A stretch of 64,000 nucleotides of DNA from Petasospora fabianii (lineage: Eukaryota > Ascomycota > Saccharomycetes > Phaffomycetales > Wickerhamomycetaceae), in assembly GCA_022641835.1 (NCBI GenBank), contig CP048717.1:186001-250000 (forward strand). Direction: 5' to 3'. Positions 29,801-40,218 of this stretch are shown here, in pieces (position 1 is the first letter of the stretch; the number at the start of each line of letters is the position of its first letter). The notes below the pieces were generated by a model. It saw only the letters and a program-made list of their open reading frames with translations. It was not told the DNA's origin and did not search any database. The position numbers and the translations under genes were made by a program.

Positions 29801-30142
29801 GTAGAAAGTGTCCTGAGCCAGCTCACCAGAGTAAGACCAGCCCCAACCAGTGCTACCTGAGTAGAAGGAGTCCTTGAGAGAGTAGTAATCGGAAGAGGAA
29901 TAGTCGTAAGAGTCAGAAGATGCAAGGGCACAACCAGTGGAGCCTGTGTCCAAGTTACAGTAGACAGACGACTTCTCAGAACCAAAGTAGAAGTCAGTAC
30001 CTGGGCACCAGGAAGAACCAAAGAAACTGGAGCCTCTCTTAACCAAGGATTCCTTGTCTTTGACACTCACATTGACGTTGATATAGGCATCTGCCTTCAT
30101 GGCCAAGGCCAATGCGACGAGGGCCGCATAAGGAAGCTGCAT
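26867..30142 (-). CDS. GPI-anchored yapsin-like protein, second catalytic Asp replaced
   Basis: A 1091-residue secreted protein with an aspartyl-protease (yapsin) fold and a long Ser/Thr stalk. It has a signal peptide (about 1-19), a Kex2-type site LVKR at 33-36 and the first active-site motif D65-T-G-S. Yapsin landmarks [17 protein letters not shown] (182-198) and [14 protein letters not shown] (311-324) follow. The second motif, normally DSGT or DTGA, reads [15 protein letters not shown]: Asn229 (AAC) stands where catalytic Asp is expected. Residues about 430-900 are Ser/Thr/Glu repeats, including three Cys-bearing units with ESCTTTS. The C-terminus is hydrophobic ([13 protein letters not shown]), typical of a GPI signal. 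TATATAAG lies at 30218-30225. It is probably a cell-wall protein that no longer cuts; a working non-canonical protease cannot be excluded. Confidence 0.85.
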   Translation of the reverse strand: MQLPYAALVALALAMKADAYINVNVSVKDKESLVKRGSSFFGSSWCPGTDFYFGSEKSSVYCNLDTGSTGCALASSDSYDYSSSDYYSLKDSFYSGSTGWGWSYSGELAQDTFYFDSQSSQSCDLDYTLVDSGDANVLGLAYCSDSSTTGFLDYLKDAGLIYRKFFSVCGDASQEDSGFTFGGMDTGKFEGDLIALPCIDSNSWSVKLWDFVAECTSLSGGNTYSLTFNTGAEAGLTVPSDVYKALLNYFGASYEETYGDYVFPCSGISALTLDFGDFKHDFSFSHFVSSIDQTNDICALSDIVSGDSFELGYSFFSDLFLGFDAEEGNVLIGKYYDGESSFVDVSDFVPSTTKGECYTKTQLDTPNKISCTEPATTTIFSTKPESELKCFEAYSTSSDSCDVITTYNPYESTYTSKTTFKCQCTETRSTQKTTTKSTSVTSPPPETTSLASSTTSTEEKSTFVPSESSSVPVETLSSKEVSSSAPQVSSSAPVESTFSEVTSSSESCSTTSSSVGSSTESSSVSSSTESTVESSATKSTVESSSTESTTESCTTTSASVGSSSTESSSTESTVESSSTESTTESCTTTSTSVGSSSTESSSTESSAGSSSTESTVESSSTESTTESCTTTSASVGSSSTESSSTESTVESSSTESSSTATESSAEFSSTQTSVESSATESSAVSSSTESSAVFSSTESTVESSTEPTVESTAESSFTESSVESSSTESTVESSATESSAVSSSTESSAEFSSTESSTETSVESSATESSAVSSSTESSATESTVESSATESSAEFSSTETSVESSATESSSEGVSTSSAGGPHSESMSSSSLPGLSSSVPAEFESSSSTSAFTTLSTSITTTDLIETTVITVTSCEEESCTSAIVTTGLTVVTITSSGVVTEYSTFCPLTSETATPSEASTAASQSGTAAQTATATASSADASTKRAESAPSTQADSKTIANTVTLASGTLHKSSTKATPAGDSATETSGASTALNSATKNAQTTSSTLQAGATTSADVAEMKSTSYSTATEYSTISDSSLTSSASTLLSAAITTTSEGSSSVSISQYEAAANVLSAGGITGVLLFFLMI
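28187..28615 (-). repeat. Tandem repeats in the yapsin-like stalk
   Basis: Repeated coding units that include ESCTTTS and SVGSSS. A near-identical DNA word of about 60 bp (CGGATGTAGTAGTACAGGAC and following) recurs near 28246, 28371 and 28460 at uneven spacing, so unit number has changed by duplication or loss. Expect length polymorphism between strains. Confidence 0.8.
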
Positions 30143-32355
30143 CGTGAATGAGATCGTAGTTTGGTGAAGAATTCAATAGTAAAAGTTACTGTATCGTAAT
30201 GTGGGAATATGGGCCACCTTATATACTCGTTAAAGAATGGTGTATTAGGTATCGGTATGCTTGAAGGAGGCACAGAAATGGGTTGTGTGCGGTGAATAAC
30301 AAGCGAAGTGAGGACATGCTTAGATGCCGCTTGAAGCAGACGACTAGCTAGCGGTAAGGAGGCTTTAATTCACGCTCACTTATATGGCAGATACCTAATG
30401 GAGGTGCGTATGGTATGACCGAGTAAGGCCAAAAAATTATGTACGAAAGCCTACCCTCATGGAGCATAGGGTTATAACAGTATCAAATCGATAGTTTGCC
30501 CAAAGTGCATCTCAAGGAAGCCTTGCGAGGCACAAGATGAGAATACACACAGCCTACTAAGACGTTCTTTATGGTTGTAATGCCAAAGCATAGAGTGACG
30601 AGAAACAATTGGTGTCGTAAGGGACGCGAACCGTTGGTATGTGCATAAGCGAGTGTTTAGAGTGCATTGGCGTTTATGTGAGGCTAGGGAGGCGGGCACT
30701 AACCTCGGATCTCAAAAGCACATTCAGCATGTCAATTGGAATCTTATGGACAGACAATGCACCACGAGTTTTCTTCACAGCGGTGTTGCGTCGGGCGCTC
30801 GAGAGCTATATTGTTGCGGAATGTAGACAATACGCGAAAGCAGATAAGTTAATATTGCAGACATCTAGAACTTTTACGGTGTGTTAGTATCTCCAGTGCC
30901 TGTTCTGCATTCCCTAACCAGTACTTCCACGAAGGGTCCAGCACTTACTTTGGGTATCGGGTCTCCATAGTTTGAATAGCCTTCCCACGGCAAGGACGTA
31001 GGGTATAGGGTGAGAAATAACGGGAAGCACTAACTGATTTGCTTCTCTTTTCCGTGTCTTCTGGGGAAGTGCACCGAAGAAATATATTTAATTTTCACTG
31101 CTTGGTGAATGCCGGCTTGATACTCTTTACATTCCGTTGACCCGCCTAAAGGAACAGAAGTGATCAAGAAGGACCAAAGTTTCTTCATTCACCTCTTCTA
31201 AATGATGCACCACAGATCATACCAGACTGAGCACCTCGGCTCACTGCGCAGTATTACACTCAGTGCTAGTACGGTACGCATGCCGTACAAACGAGCCCTC
31301 TCTTCCCATTTTACCACCCAACTACAAATGCGTAGCACGCCAGGTATCTCTTTAAAGTTCTCGTACGACACCAAATAAGATACATAAGACATCCCAAGGG
31401 GGACCTTTCGCCTTGTGCATCCATAATTGCAGGGTGCAGAAACAGGTAAGGTTGCTAACTGCTATCTTTATACGATCTAGATAATAAAAGTCGTATATTA
31501 TACTATCGACAAGCATGCCGAGCCCTTCTAGTTTCCCAAAGAAGTGCAAGAGTTTCCAAAAAGTGTCATGTCTTAGCGGAACACGGAATAGACGGGCATG
31601 AGTTGGAATATTAGCTCACCAAATCGGGAAGTACTCAAGATCCAGCGGCTATGTACGAAGAACCAATAACGGCAACTCCGCATGTGTACCAAGAGGTCCG
31701 CTTCACCGTGGAAACAGAAGATCTCAGATGAGTTTGTTATAGACCCAGCTATCGGGATGAGTCAATCAGCTTCTGAATATAGGCTGTACTTTAGCCAGCG
31801 CCCAACTGTATCCTGTTCACATACTTTTCAGCATATTCAATCACCTAGAGAGTACGTTGGGATCTAGACGCAGGTGCAGCAAACTAAGTATGAAGTGTCT
31901 GGTACGATTTCCTAGTTTCGGGGTTCGGGCTCCAATGTTGCCTATCCGTAAAGAGCTCGATCTGCATATGTGTCTCACCGGACTCTAGCTGGTAAACGTT
32001 TCCCGTATGACACGACAAATTAGGATTTCCTTTCCATCATGCTCTATAGTCCTCCATTAGGAGGCATGGTGCCTTCTATCACAGAGATTAAGGGAACACG
32101 GCATTTTTATTCCGCACAACATACAATCTCACGCAGTAAGACACTAATGCTGTATAATCAAATCTAAAAAGATAACAGCGACCAATTAGAATTCAAAAGG
32201 TCACAAAATTGGAGATCTTGAAAGTGACTCTAGCCCACACCAGCACCGACAACACAGCCAGTGTTCAATCGGTTTTAGACAGGTGCTGGGATGACGCCAT
32301 CATATTCAAGTACCAAGCACGTATAAAAGAAATCCAGCAAATACTGGCGGGTAAA
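30143..32355. other. Gene-free 2.2 kb between yapsin-like and amine oxidase genes
   Basis: The longest gap in the window. Its first part is the yapsin-like promoter (TATA at 30218-30225); the right end is the amine-oxidase 3' region. Open frames are all under about 85 codons and resemble nothing. I see no tRNA, snRNA hallmark or repeat array. Long upstream regions are common for cell-wall genes under complex control. Confidence 0.6.
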
Positions 32356-34767
32356 TCATGGAGAAGCAATGTTGGTAGTCTCCTTACCAATAGCCATACC
32401 TTCATAGTTGAACATATCGTAACTCAAGGCCTTGATGTCATAGACACACTGCTTCACTTCAGATCCGTAGAAGTCCCAAGAGCTGACACTTTCATCATCC
32501 TCAGAGTAGCTATAGAACATCTGATCCTTCATGTCACGAATCTGAGCCTCGTCAAAGAAGTTGTATGGTGTCAAAATGAAGGAAGACTGAGCAGTGTTGA
32601 AAATGGTGATTGGCACATCCTGGGTATTTGGCAAGTGGTGAAGACCGAGATTGATCCAGGCAACAACATCTGCACCAACGAGGGACTCACCGTCTAAGAA
32701 GTCGTTGAACTTGACAGCTGGGTCAACAATATCGTGAGCATTGAACAAGTTGGATGAGAATGGTTCCGAGTCCTTCTGAACAGTGAATGCAACATCGTCA
32801 TTGGCCCACTGAGCCTGGTTCACAAGAGAAACGGACTGGTTAAGCAATCTGTGCACTGGTGAGGCACCTGGAACAATTCTGTAAGCTCTTGGGGCACCCC
32901 ACTTGTTGGTCTGATTGGAGGATTCAACAAGCAAGGCACCTGCACCATTTGCTGGCCAAGTAATCTTGGAGTCGTCCTCAGTTTCAATCAGCTCACTAAC
33001 TCTCTTCTTGACAGTGTACTCTGTACCTGGAGCCCATGGGAACTCTTGGGTGTCCTGAACAAAGGAAACCTCTCTGATCTGGTTTTCAGTTCCACCAATG
33101 TCCAAATCGGCCTTGAAGTTAAGAACGTGGTCGTGGAAGGAACCAGCCAAGGTCTTACCAAGCTTGTAACCGAATGGCTCAGAGGTCTCATTGACATAGT
33201 ATGAACCCTGAATGTAACCAGCAGCACGGACAGAGACGTCAATAGTACCATCAACAAAGAACTTGTAGGCAAAGTTGTAATCGTAGTTACCAATGGTGGT
33301 GACGGTTCTCAATACAAATGTTGGGTTCTTGTTAACGGTGACGTAGGAGCCAGCAACGTGTCTAGAAATCGGATAATCTTCCAAGAACTCATAAGCACAG
33401 TAAGAGTTGTTCTGGTAGTTGTTCTCTCCGAAACTGTGCCACGACACGTTGAAATATTCAGCATTGTATGGACAGTCATAACCTGGAATCAAACCCCAAG
33501 CTTCGTTACCGAAACCGTAGGCACTATCCAAAAAGACCGTGTTCATTTGGAATGGATCATCACCAGCATATTCGGCAATAGCCTCCTGCAAACCAAGCTC
33601 GTACAAGATTCTCTCACCTTTGAACTTGACATCATACAATGCCATTCCTCTATCTCTGTCCCAAGCGACAAAGAATTCCCAGTCCATCCAGGTAAAGTAT
33701 CTGTCAGACTCAGAGTAGGCCCAACGACGTCCATCTGGCTCAACGGCAACTGGGGCCTGCTTCTCATCGAGGTCTCTAGCGCCAGACACATAAGCAGGGA
33801 AGGTCCAGTCGGTCTCATTGGACAAAACCTGTGGGAGGATCTCCATCTTACCAGACTTCCAGGCGTCAACGAACTCACCGGTAGAGTTGTAGAGTGTGGT
33901 TCCGTAGAACCACTTGGTAATGGTATATTTGGAAGCATCACGACCAGAAATATCACACAAGAAGTAAAGACCATGGGACAAGATATCACCAGCATCGTAG
34001 TCGTTGGTGCCAAAGACAGCAGACCAAGTGCCAAGCACATCAGTCTCCTTATCCCAGTACAATGGATCAGTCATCCAAATCTCGAGAGTCGAGTTGTCAA
34101 GACCATAAGTTGGAGACTTGGTGATGTCCTCAATGACAGGACGGACTTCAGGGTCCATGAAGACACTCTCAACAAAGCTGTAGTAAAGAGCGTTTCTGGT
34201 AGAGTCCTGGTAACCAACCTGGAAGGAAACCTTGTTCTTAGCATTCAGCCAGTCCATTGGCTCACACACGGTCTCGTTCGTGATTGGCAATGGACCAATC
34301 TGGTAAGTCTCCCAGTATCCATGTGGGAACTCTGGGTCGGCGAAGTCATCATTACCAAAGAACATGACAGCCTTGGCGTATCTTGGTGGGGCAGTAGCAT
34401 TACCGTCCAAGTAGGCAAGAGCATCTGTCTTGTTTGGTCTGATTGTCTCGATCCACATGACAAAGTTGTCGTAGTGGGTAGCGTTCTCGTAAACGGTCAA
34501 GTTGTACTTATCGGTGAGGTATGCGTAAACCTCATTAGTCTCCTCATCAGTGAGCTGGGCCCAAATGTTGGCCTTCTCAGGTGTGAGATAGTCAGGCGTT
34601 GATGGAGAGCAACTGGAAACGTCTTCTCTCTTGTGGAAACGCTCCATGATCTCTTCGTGTGCTCTCTTCTTTAAGGCAGCCTGACCAATGTGGATTGATG
34701 CTGGCATGGCCTCCGCAACCAGTGTCATGGCTGCCACAATGGCAGATCCAACACCAAGAAGTCTCAT
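32356..34767 (-). CDS. Secreted copper amine oxidase (lysyl-oxidase type)
   Basis: An 803-residue copper/topaquinone amine oxidase; these enzymes oxidise primary amines to aldehydes with release of hydrogen peroxide and ammonia. The N-terminus MRLLGVGSAIVAAMTLVAEA is a signal peptide, and many NxS/T sites are present. The topaquinone precursor is Tyr495 in T-x-G-N-Y-D (492-496 region), the general base is Asp414 in FLDSAYGFG, and copper ligands are His545 and His547 (HDH) plus a later His in GLHHLPNTQDVP. The segment GYDCPYNAEYF resembles the DCP region of the broad-specificity lysyl oxidase of Komagataella. S. cerevisiae lacks the family. CTTATC/GATAAG sites upstream suggest nitrogen control, and a TATA-like ATATAAAA lies near 34845-34853. 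Confidence 0.93.
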   Translation of the reverse strand: MRLLGVGSAIVAAMTLVAEAMPASIHIGQAALKKRAHEEIMERFHKREDVSSCSPSTPDYLTPEKANIWAQLTDEETNEVYAYLTDKYNLTVYENATHYDNFVMWIETIRPNKTDALAYLDGNATAPPRYAKAVMFFGNDDFADPEFPHGYWETYQIGPLPITNETVCEPMDWLNAKNKVSFQVGYQDSTRNALYYSFVESVFMDPEVRPVIEDITKSPTYGLDNSTLEIWMTDPLYWDKETDVLGTWSAVFGTNDYDAGDILSHGLYFLCDISGRDASKYTITKWFYGTTLYNSTGEFVDAWKSGKMEILPQVLSNETDWTFPAYVSGARDLDEKQAPVAVEPDGRRWAYSESDRYFTWMDWEFFVAWDRDRGMALYDVKFKGERILYELGLQEAIAEYAGDDPFQMNTVFLDSAYGFGNEAWGLIPGYDCPYNAEYFNVSWHSFGENNYQNNSYCAYEFLEDYPISRHVAGSYVTVNKNPTFVLRTVTTIGNYDYNFAYKFFVDGTIDVSVRAAGYIQGSYYVNETSEPFGYKLGKTLAGSFHDHVLNFKADLDIGGTENQIREVSFVQDTQEFPWAPGTEYTVKKRVSELIETEDDSKITWPANGAGALLVESSNQTNKWGAPRAYRIVPGASPVHRLLNQSVSLVNQAQWANDDVAFTVQKDSEPFSSNLFNAHDIVDPAVKFNDFLDGESLVGADVVAWINLGLHHLPNTQDVPITIFNTAQSSFILTPYNFFDEAQIRDMKDQMFYSYSEDDESVSSWDFYGSEVKQCVYDIKALSYDMFNYEGMAIGKETTNIASP

Positions 34768-36319
34768 GATGGGCTGAGTCAGGAATTGATGTCTGAAATC
34801 TAGTCATGTCTCGAGAACATCGGGTGTTAGGGGGTGAGATGGGGGTTTTATATGCCTCGAGAGTCTGGCCCCCACGAGGAGGCAGTAGATCTTCCCGAGG
34901 CTCGAAGGCGATACAGTGGGGCCGCAGGACATAGCATGTGTGGTCAGTCAGTGACCACCAGGGGAAAAGATGCTTATCTCTCGAGACATAGCACCGATTT
35001 AGCATGCAGGCAGCTTGTAGTGGCCGGACACTTTGAAGATCAGCGAAGCTACTGGCCCGGAGAAGGTGGTAAGGGCCGCAGGACGGGGAGATAAGCTACC
35101 CGAGTCTCGCGAGCTCAACCCTAAACAGGAAGACGGGCTTCCTGCAAGTGCTTTTATTTCACAATGCTATCCGTTCTGGGCTTAATTGCCTGCAGCCTAC
35201 CAGCTTGTACTGGCCCGGTTCGGGAAGCGCCGTCGGTATCTGTGGACCCTCCCGAGACCCTGACCCCTGGGGCTGGAATCCCCGCGGAAAAATGAACCCT
35301 TCTCAATCAGAAGAGTGCTACATAGCTCGTGTAGTACCAATTACACTTCTGGCCATTGAATATCCTAATAACACTCACTCTATTATTCCATTGACCTACT
35401 CATATCATTTGAGATCCCTCTGTAGCTGCCCGAGCCTCAGGAGCATCTCTGGGAGATTTTCGGTCCACGGATGCATGCGGAGAAGAGCTTATCTCATCCC
35501 GAGAACAGACATCGAGGACACTCGAGAGTCAAAGTCACCCGAAAGAGCAGACTAGTGACTCAGACAGTTGACTCTTTTGGAACACCAACCCTATCCTGTA
35601 CATAGCGGGCATTAGTTACTAGCAATGGGTAGCTTTGAGTTAGTAATCCACGAGTGATAGCTGTACGACCTCAAGGTTATAGGATTGGCTTAGTACTATC
35701 GCATCAGTGGGAGGGTTAATGCAGGGCCATCAATGTCTCACCAGTGTAACTGCTGCATAGGTCGTTCTGAACCCGACAATCACCAACCACCCGACTACGT
35801 TCTTCAATTATGATTGGAGATGCTTCTATGATAACGGCCCTTAACACTGCGCTTCCTCCCAGGTCATCTCGGAAAAGAGCCTAACTTCGAACAGCAAGAC
35901 ACTGCGGGTGTTTCCCCATTAGGATTAAGGAAATATGAAATCCGAGATGATGGATGCACACCTCTTAGTCGTCGTAACTACCTTCATCACCCTTGGATAA
36001 GACTTGTACCGTGCGTTGATGCATATGCGCACATGACATCCGAATCGGGAAAATCCTGCGAAAGGATCTTTCGATTAGGAAATCACTGTGTCACTACTGC
36101 CTCCATAATGCACTTTCAATCTGTTCAATGATCATATTGAGCACAAATTTTCATGTGACTAGCCCCCTAGTCATTACGTAATCGATTCGGCCCATCCGTT
36201 TAAGTGTCTCAGTGGACCGAAAGGCTCAGGACGATGATCGTGATAGCCTTGAACATACCCAGTAAATCAGTATTAACAATAGACTACACAGAATAATAAT
36301 CCAGATCATATTCGTTAGT
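34768..36319. promoter_or_regulatory. Long upstream region of the amine oxidase with GATA sites
   Basis: A 1.55-kb gap. GATA-factor sites occur at 34973-34978 (CTTATC), 35090-35095 (GATAAG) and 35488-35493 (CTTATC). The first 550 bp are GC-rich with short repeated words: GGGGCCGCAGGACA/GGGCCGCAGGAC near 34918 and 35074, and TACTGGCCCGG near 35050 and 35209. These may be zinc-cluster factor sites. The right part is the 3' region of the next gene. No gene seen. Confidence 0.5.
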
Positions 36320-38245
36320 TCATGGGGTAGTATCGTAAGCCATACTATCATCGATATATGATCCCTCGGAGATCGGCGACAACTCCAGGTCTCTCTGATC
36401 TTTAAACATTGGATGCGGCATCGTAAATGAATTGTTTGGTGTCAAGTATGCGAATTGTTCTTTTGGGGCCGTAGGAATAGTGACCTCGGTCGGTTCTGGT
36501 GATGTGGTGGAGCGCAGTGATCCTGTACGGGATCTATGGAACAACGTAACGGTCTTATCGCTCGTTGTGAACTTGGTGTTTTGTGGGGTATCCTCCATTA
36601 CTCCAAATCTTTTAATTGAACTCTTTAGTTGCTTTGACCGGGATAGTGATGGTTTTGTTTCAGATGCATTGTCGTAGTCGTAGTCATCAGGGATACCGTT
36701 GATCTCATCAAGAAGTGAATCATATGAACGGCTACCTCTGTTAGATGTGTTCTCCTCATCGGACAACCAAGAATACCTTCTCTCACTAAACTCTTGCTCA
36801 AAGTTTGTTGGAAGCTGATGATACTTCAGTGATCTCTTTGGTCTCAAGGAATTTAGCTCTTCAAAAAGCTTTGATGGATCATCACCACTCATGGAGTCAT
36901 TGATATCACTCGCTGTCGGATGCTTGACCTCTTTCTCAGGTGTTGTGATCGGAGTTGAGGCTCCCTGCATTTCAGGACCTGTCTGAGGCGGAACCGGTTC
37001 TTCTCGTGTTATTGATAACTTTTGCATCATTGGCACTGGATCTTCTTCGTCATCAGAGAAGTATTTCTTGTTAAATAACTCTTCATCGTCATTGTATCCA
37101 TCATCATCCTCATCAAAATAATTCATATCATCATCAAAATCATCTTCCATATAGTCATCAATGTAGAAACCTTTCTCCCTGACCAAGTTTATCTGTTCAG
37201 CTTGAACTTCTTGTGGATTCTTGTAATAGCGGATGGATGTGTTTCTTCCTGTGATCCGATCCTGTTCGAAGGAGAACTCACTTTCATGGGACGAATTGGT
37301 ATCTTCATCATGATCCCTATGCTCATCTTTGTCTGAGTCAGGAAATCTTTTGGTTTCTGGGATCTTCGGTGTTGCGATTGGTGTCACAGCGAGTGCTGGA
37401 TCCAATGTTCGGTTGGTTTCGTTTTGTGGTATTGAAGGAGAAGCATGCAAGTCAATTGGTGCACCGAGACCTTGTGGTATTTCTGGAGATTCTGATCCGG
37501 TAGAGCTTGCATCTTGTGGAGATATGAGAGATGAATCGATTGTTGGGAAGATCCTAGCTGGTACCCCAAGACCTGGGGACAGTGCATCTGATGTTGTGGG
37601 TGAATCTGCAGTTACAATTTGTGCACGGCGGTGCATGTACTTCTTTTGTGATTCTCTTGTTGTTCCTACTCTCGTAGGTGATAGGTTATCTGGTATTTCC
37701 AACACTGTGTTGAGGGGTAGCTGAATAAAATCTGAGTCTTCACTACTGGCATGTTTAGAGAGACGATTGTTGGATATGGAACCAGCAGAGTTTCGGTTCG
37801 ATTCACTCGATGAATAAAGTGATGCTGCTGCTGATGATGATTTTTCAGATGTATTGGTCTTTGTAGGTATTTTGGAGAAGTTTATCTCCTTGTTGTTATT
37901 GGAAGCTGACCCCCACTCGTGTGTCCTTGTTCCAATAATAGAGGGGGGCGGTGAGGATCCCTTCGATGGGGATACTGGTAGAAGACCCTGAATGTTCGCT
38001 GACGAGCCCTTACTCCTTCCAAATAGTCTGTGTAGCTTCCCAGACCTTCCACGGGACGGTGACGTTCCATTGATTCTTCCTGGAGAAGTCTGGTGAGGTA
38101 ACACGGGTGAATTGTGATGAGAGGGAAAGTTGTGTGATCCTTCCAAGGGTGTTCCCGGCGCTGACCCACTCAACCTGGGGACACCTAAGTCGGTATCCAG
38201 GGCGCTTGACGAGCCTCTGCTGTGAGATTTGATGAATGAACGCAT
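36320..38245 (-). CDS. Ser-rich acidic protein of unknown function
   Basis: I do not recognise this 641-residue protein with confidence. The first 220 residues are Ser/Pro/Asn-rich and basic (RSFIKSHSRGSSS, SGKLHRLFGRSKGSS). A conserved-looking core reads REKGFYIDDYMEDDFDDDMN followed by an acidic run at about 365-400. Later blocks are LRPKRSLKYHQLPTNFEQEF, RRYSWLSDEE and YDSLLDEINGIPDDY. Many SP/TP and RxxS sites suggest phosphorylation by CDK, PKA or AGC kinases. No membrane segment or known catalytic motif is visible. It resembles bud-site or cell-polarity adaptor proteins in style only. It is divergent from the alpha/beta hydrolase gene. Confidence 0.85.
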   Translation of the reverse strand: MRSFIKSHSRGSSSALDTDLGVPRLSGSAPGTPLEGSHNFPSHHNSPVLPHQTSPGRINGTSPSRGRSGKLHRLFGRSKGSSANIQGLLPVSPSKGSSPPPSIIGTRTHEWGSASNNNKEINFSKIPTKTNTSEKSSSAAASLYSSSESNRNSAGSISNNRLSKHASSEDSDFIQLPLNTVLEIPDNLSPTRVGTTRESQKKYMHRRAQIVTADSPTTSDALSPGLGVPARIFPTIDSSLISPQDASSTGSESPEIPQGLGAPIDLHASPSIPQNETNRTLDPALAVTPIATPKIPETKRFPDSDKDEHRDHDEDTNSSHESEFSFEQDRITGRNTSIRYYKNPQEVQAEQINLVREKGFYIDDYMEDDFDDDMNYFDEDDDGYNDDEELFNKKYFSDDEEDPVPMMQKLSITREEPVPPQTGPEMQGASTPITTPEKEVKHPTASDINDSMSGDDPSKLFEELNSLRPKRSLKYHQLPTNFEQEFSERRYSWLSDEENTSNRGSRSYDSLLDEINGIPDDYDYDNASETKPSLSRSKQLKSSIKRFGVMEDTPQNTKFTTSDKTVTLFHRSRTGSLRSTTSPEPTEVTIPTAPKEQFAYLTPNNSFTMPHPMFKDQRDLELSPISEGSYIDDSMAYDTTP

Positions 38246-38698
38246 TGACTGTGCTTCTTATGTCACTCTGGTGGAGTAGTTGTAGACACTATGTCGAGAG
38301 ATGGCTGGTTTGAATGCGTATTCAAGGCTTCGCACTTGATAGATGTGGTTGGGGCCACACTCGACTGATCCTACTAAAGGATCAGATCATATCCATTTCT
38401 AATTTAGATTTCCTCTTAAAGGGAAACATTTGACCATGGAATCACTCACTTAAATCATAGAACTATTTATAAATCTGCCCCCAACGCTACTAATTAATCG
38501 AGCCAAATATCTCTAACTAAACCTTTCTCCCCACAGAATCTAACAATAAGCATGGTGTCCGGATGTTTCTTCAATAAAAAATCAATTCCCCGCGATTTCC
38601 ATCTCAGATCACTTTTAAGAAGTTAGTTGAATTCCTTTCATTACACTCATCCATTGGCAAATCGAAACGATCATTGGTCAAATTGGCTGTTCATTATA
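38246..38698. other. Divergent promoter region
   Basis: A 453-bp spacer between divergent starts, AT-rich near 38460-38560. No recognisable elements or gene. Confidence 0.5.
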
Positions 38699-39682
38699 AT
38701 GGGGTTCTATGATGCTGTTGGGACATACCGCAAAGATAAACGAATAGTTCACACATCGGTTTTGGTGGCTGGAATTGAGGTGTTCGTCTACTACAGATCT
38801 GACAAGGTTAATCCATTCCTTGAAAGAGAGACAGCGCCTGTTGACAAGGTCAAGTTTCTCTTTTTCATTCATGGCCGTACCGAATGTGAAGCAGAACTTG
38901 AATATCTTCTCATGCTTGTACTTCAATCTTACTACGAGGATGAAGACCATGATCCCGCTCCTCTGATCATCTTTTCTTGGGATCAGCGGAACCATGGAAC
39001 GAGGATCGTTGATGAATTCAAGAATGAAGGTTGGTCAAGTGGAAACGATACACACGCCATGGACATGATATCATGCGTCGATGGTGGTGTGCTCGATCTC
39101 AAGAACATTGTTGATTATATTCCAGCTTATCTCCCCGGGTACAGAAACTTCAAGAACGTTATCAGAATCGTGGCAGGTGTCTCCATGGGTGGTCATATTT
39201 CCATCAGAGCAGTTGCAAATTATCCGGGTCTCTTCCATGCTGCTATTCCAATTATCGGATGTTTTGATCTTACAACTTTAATGATGAAGCGTCTTGAACC
39301 AAACCTCAAGGGGGTGACCCTATTCATACACTCATACGGAATCTTAAAACACACTATGGGTGAAAAGCACACAAAATATCCACAAGAGCTCTTTGACATC
39401 ACATCAAGGGAAGACAGTCATATCTCGCGGTTCTATGACACAAAGCAAACAAAGACGCTGGCGTTATTTGGTGCTGAAGACAATCTTGTTCCGTTCAGGT
39501 ATTCCATACCATTCATTGAAGCCATTGGTGAAGATGTGGTGGACTATCCACCACACATCGACACGAACAAGACGTTCCAAGCTTACAAATACCCTTGTGG
39601 ACATGCAGTCACCACAGAGATGCTGCAACATATAACAGAATTTTTACTAGGTCTATTCGATCCAAGTATTAGCTACGCTTGA
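38699..39682 (+). CDS. Alpha/beta hydrolase
   Basis: A 327-residue alpha/beta-hydrolase fold protein. The ATG at 38699 is the first in frame. The oxyanion segment FFIHGR is at 55-60, the nucleophile elbow G160-V-S162-M-G164 holds the catalytic Ser162, and the acid is probably Asp in GAEDNLVPF, with catalytic His in YPCGHAVTTE. The preceding SWDQRNHGTR (93-102) recalls the family HGxS/QRGHG loop. No signal peptide or membrane segment, so probably cytosolic. It resembles uncharacterised fungal esterase or peptidase-like hydrolases; no substrate can be named. Convergent with NCS6. Confidence 0.88.
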   Translation: MGFYDAVGTYRKDKRIVHTSVLVAGIEVFVYYRSDKVNPFLERETAPVDKVKFLFFIHGRTECEAELEYLLMLVLQSYYEDEDHDPAPLIIFSWDQRNHGTRIVDEFKNEGWSSGNDTHAMDMISCVDGGVLDLKNIVDYIPAYLPGYRNFKNVIRIVAGVSMGGHISIRAVANYPGLFHAAIPIIGCFDLTTLMMKRLEPNLKGVTLFIHSYGILKHTMGEKHTKYPQELFDITSREDSHISRFYDTKQTKTLALFGAEDNLVPFRYSIPFIEAIGEDVVDYPPHIDTNKTFQAYKYPCGHAVTTEMLQHITEFLLGLFDPSISYA

Positions 39683-40218
39683 TTAACTATGACACAGCTG
39701 TCTCCACACCATCCCACCTTACTACGTAGTGCTACGTCTAGAACTAATATTTTCAGCACGAATAACTTTGATCATTCATCTTTCATTCCTAAAAGATGAT
39801 GTTACTATAGCTAAATAATGTCGTCTAAAAAAACTTCAGTTCATTCTTGAAATTTCCATGGTTATTATTTGCTTTCAGTTAAATCGGCGAATAAATTTTA
39901 CAGCACTGCCAATTAGACTCTACAATACTCTCGTGCCTTCATCAATACATAGAAAATCTTGTCTGATTAAGTGCCCCTCAAATAAGCATCTTTTTGGTAG
40001 AGCTGGTTTCCACTTAAGTCTATATTATGGTGTACGGATTATTATGGTGTACGGATGTTTTAAGGCGCTTAAATGCCCGGAGGAGTCAAATCTTCCCTTA
40101 ACGATACCATGTATATACAGTAGTCTAGTTGATGACTATCAAAGTGCTATGAGTGCTTGATTAGATTTCATAAATATAAGCTGGTCATTAATAAATACGT
40201 CTTTCTCATAATTCGGCC
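39683..40218. other. Convergent intergenic region, hydrolase / NCS6
   Basis: Shared 3' region. A 17-bp word, TTATGGTGTACGGAT, is repeated in tandem at about 40025-40056. No gene seen. Confidence 0.55.

Noticed and set aside
31925-31960. A B-box-like GGTTCGGGCTC word suggesting a tRNA
   Set aside because: No matching T-stem, anticodon arm or acceptor stem can be drawn around it.
33358-34602. A 414-codon plus-strand frame inside the amine oxidase gene
   Set aside because: Antisense shadow of a strongly supported gene with all catalytic residues; no homology of its own.
35148-35555. A 135-codon plus-strand frame upstream of the amine oxidase
   Set aside because: It does not begin with ATG, resembles nothing and overlaps repeated regulatory words.
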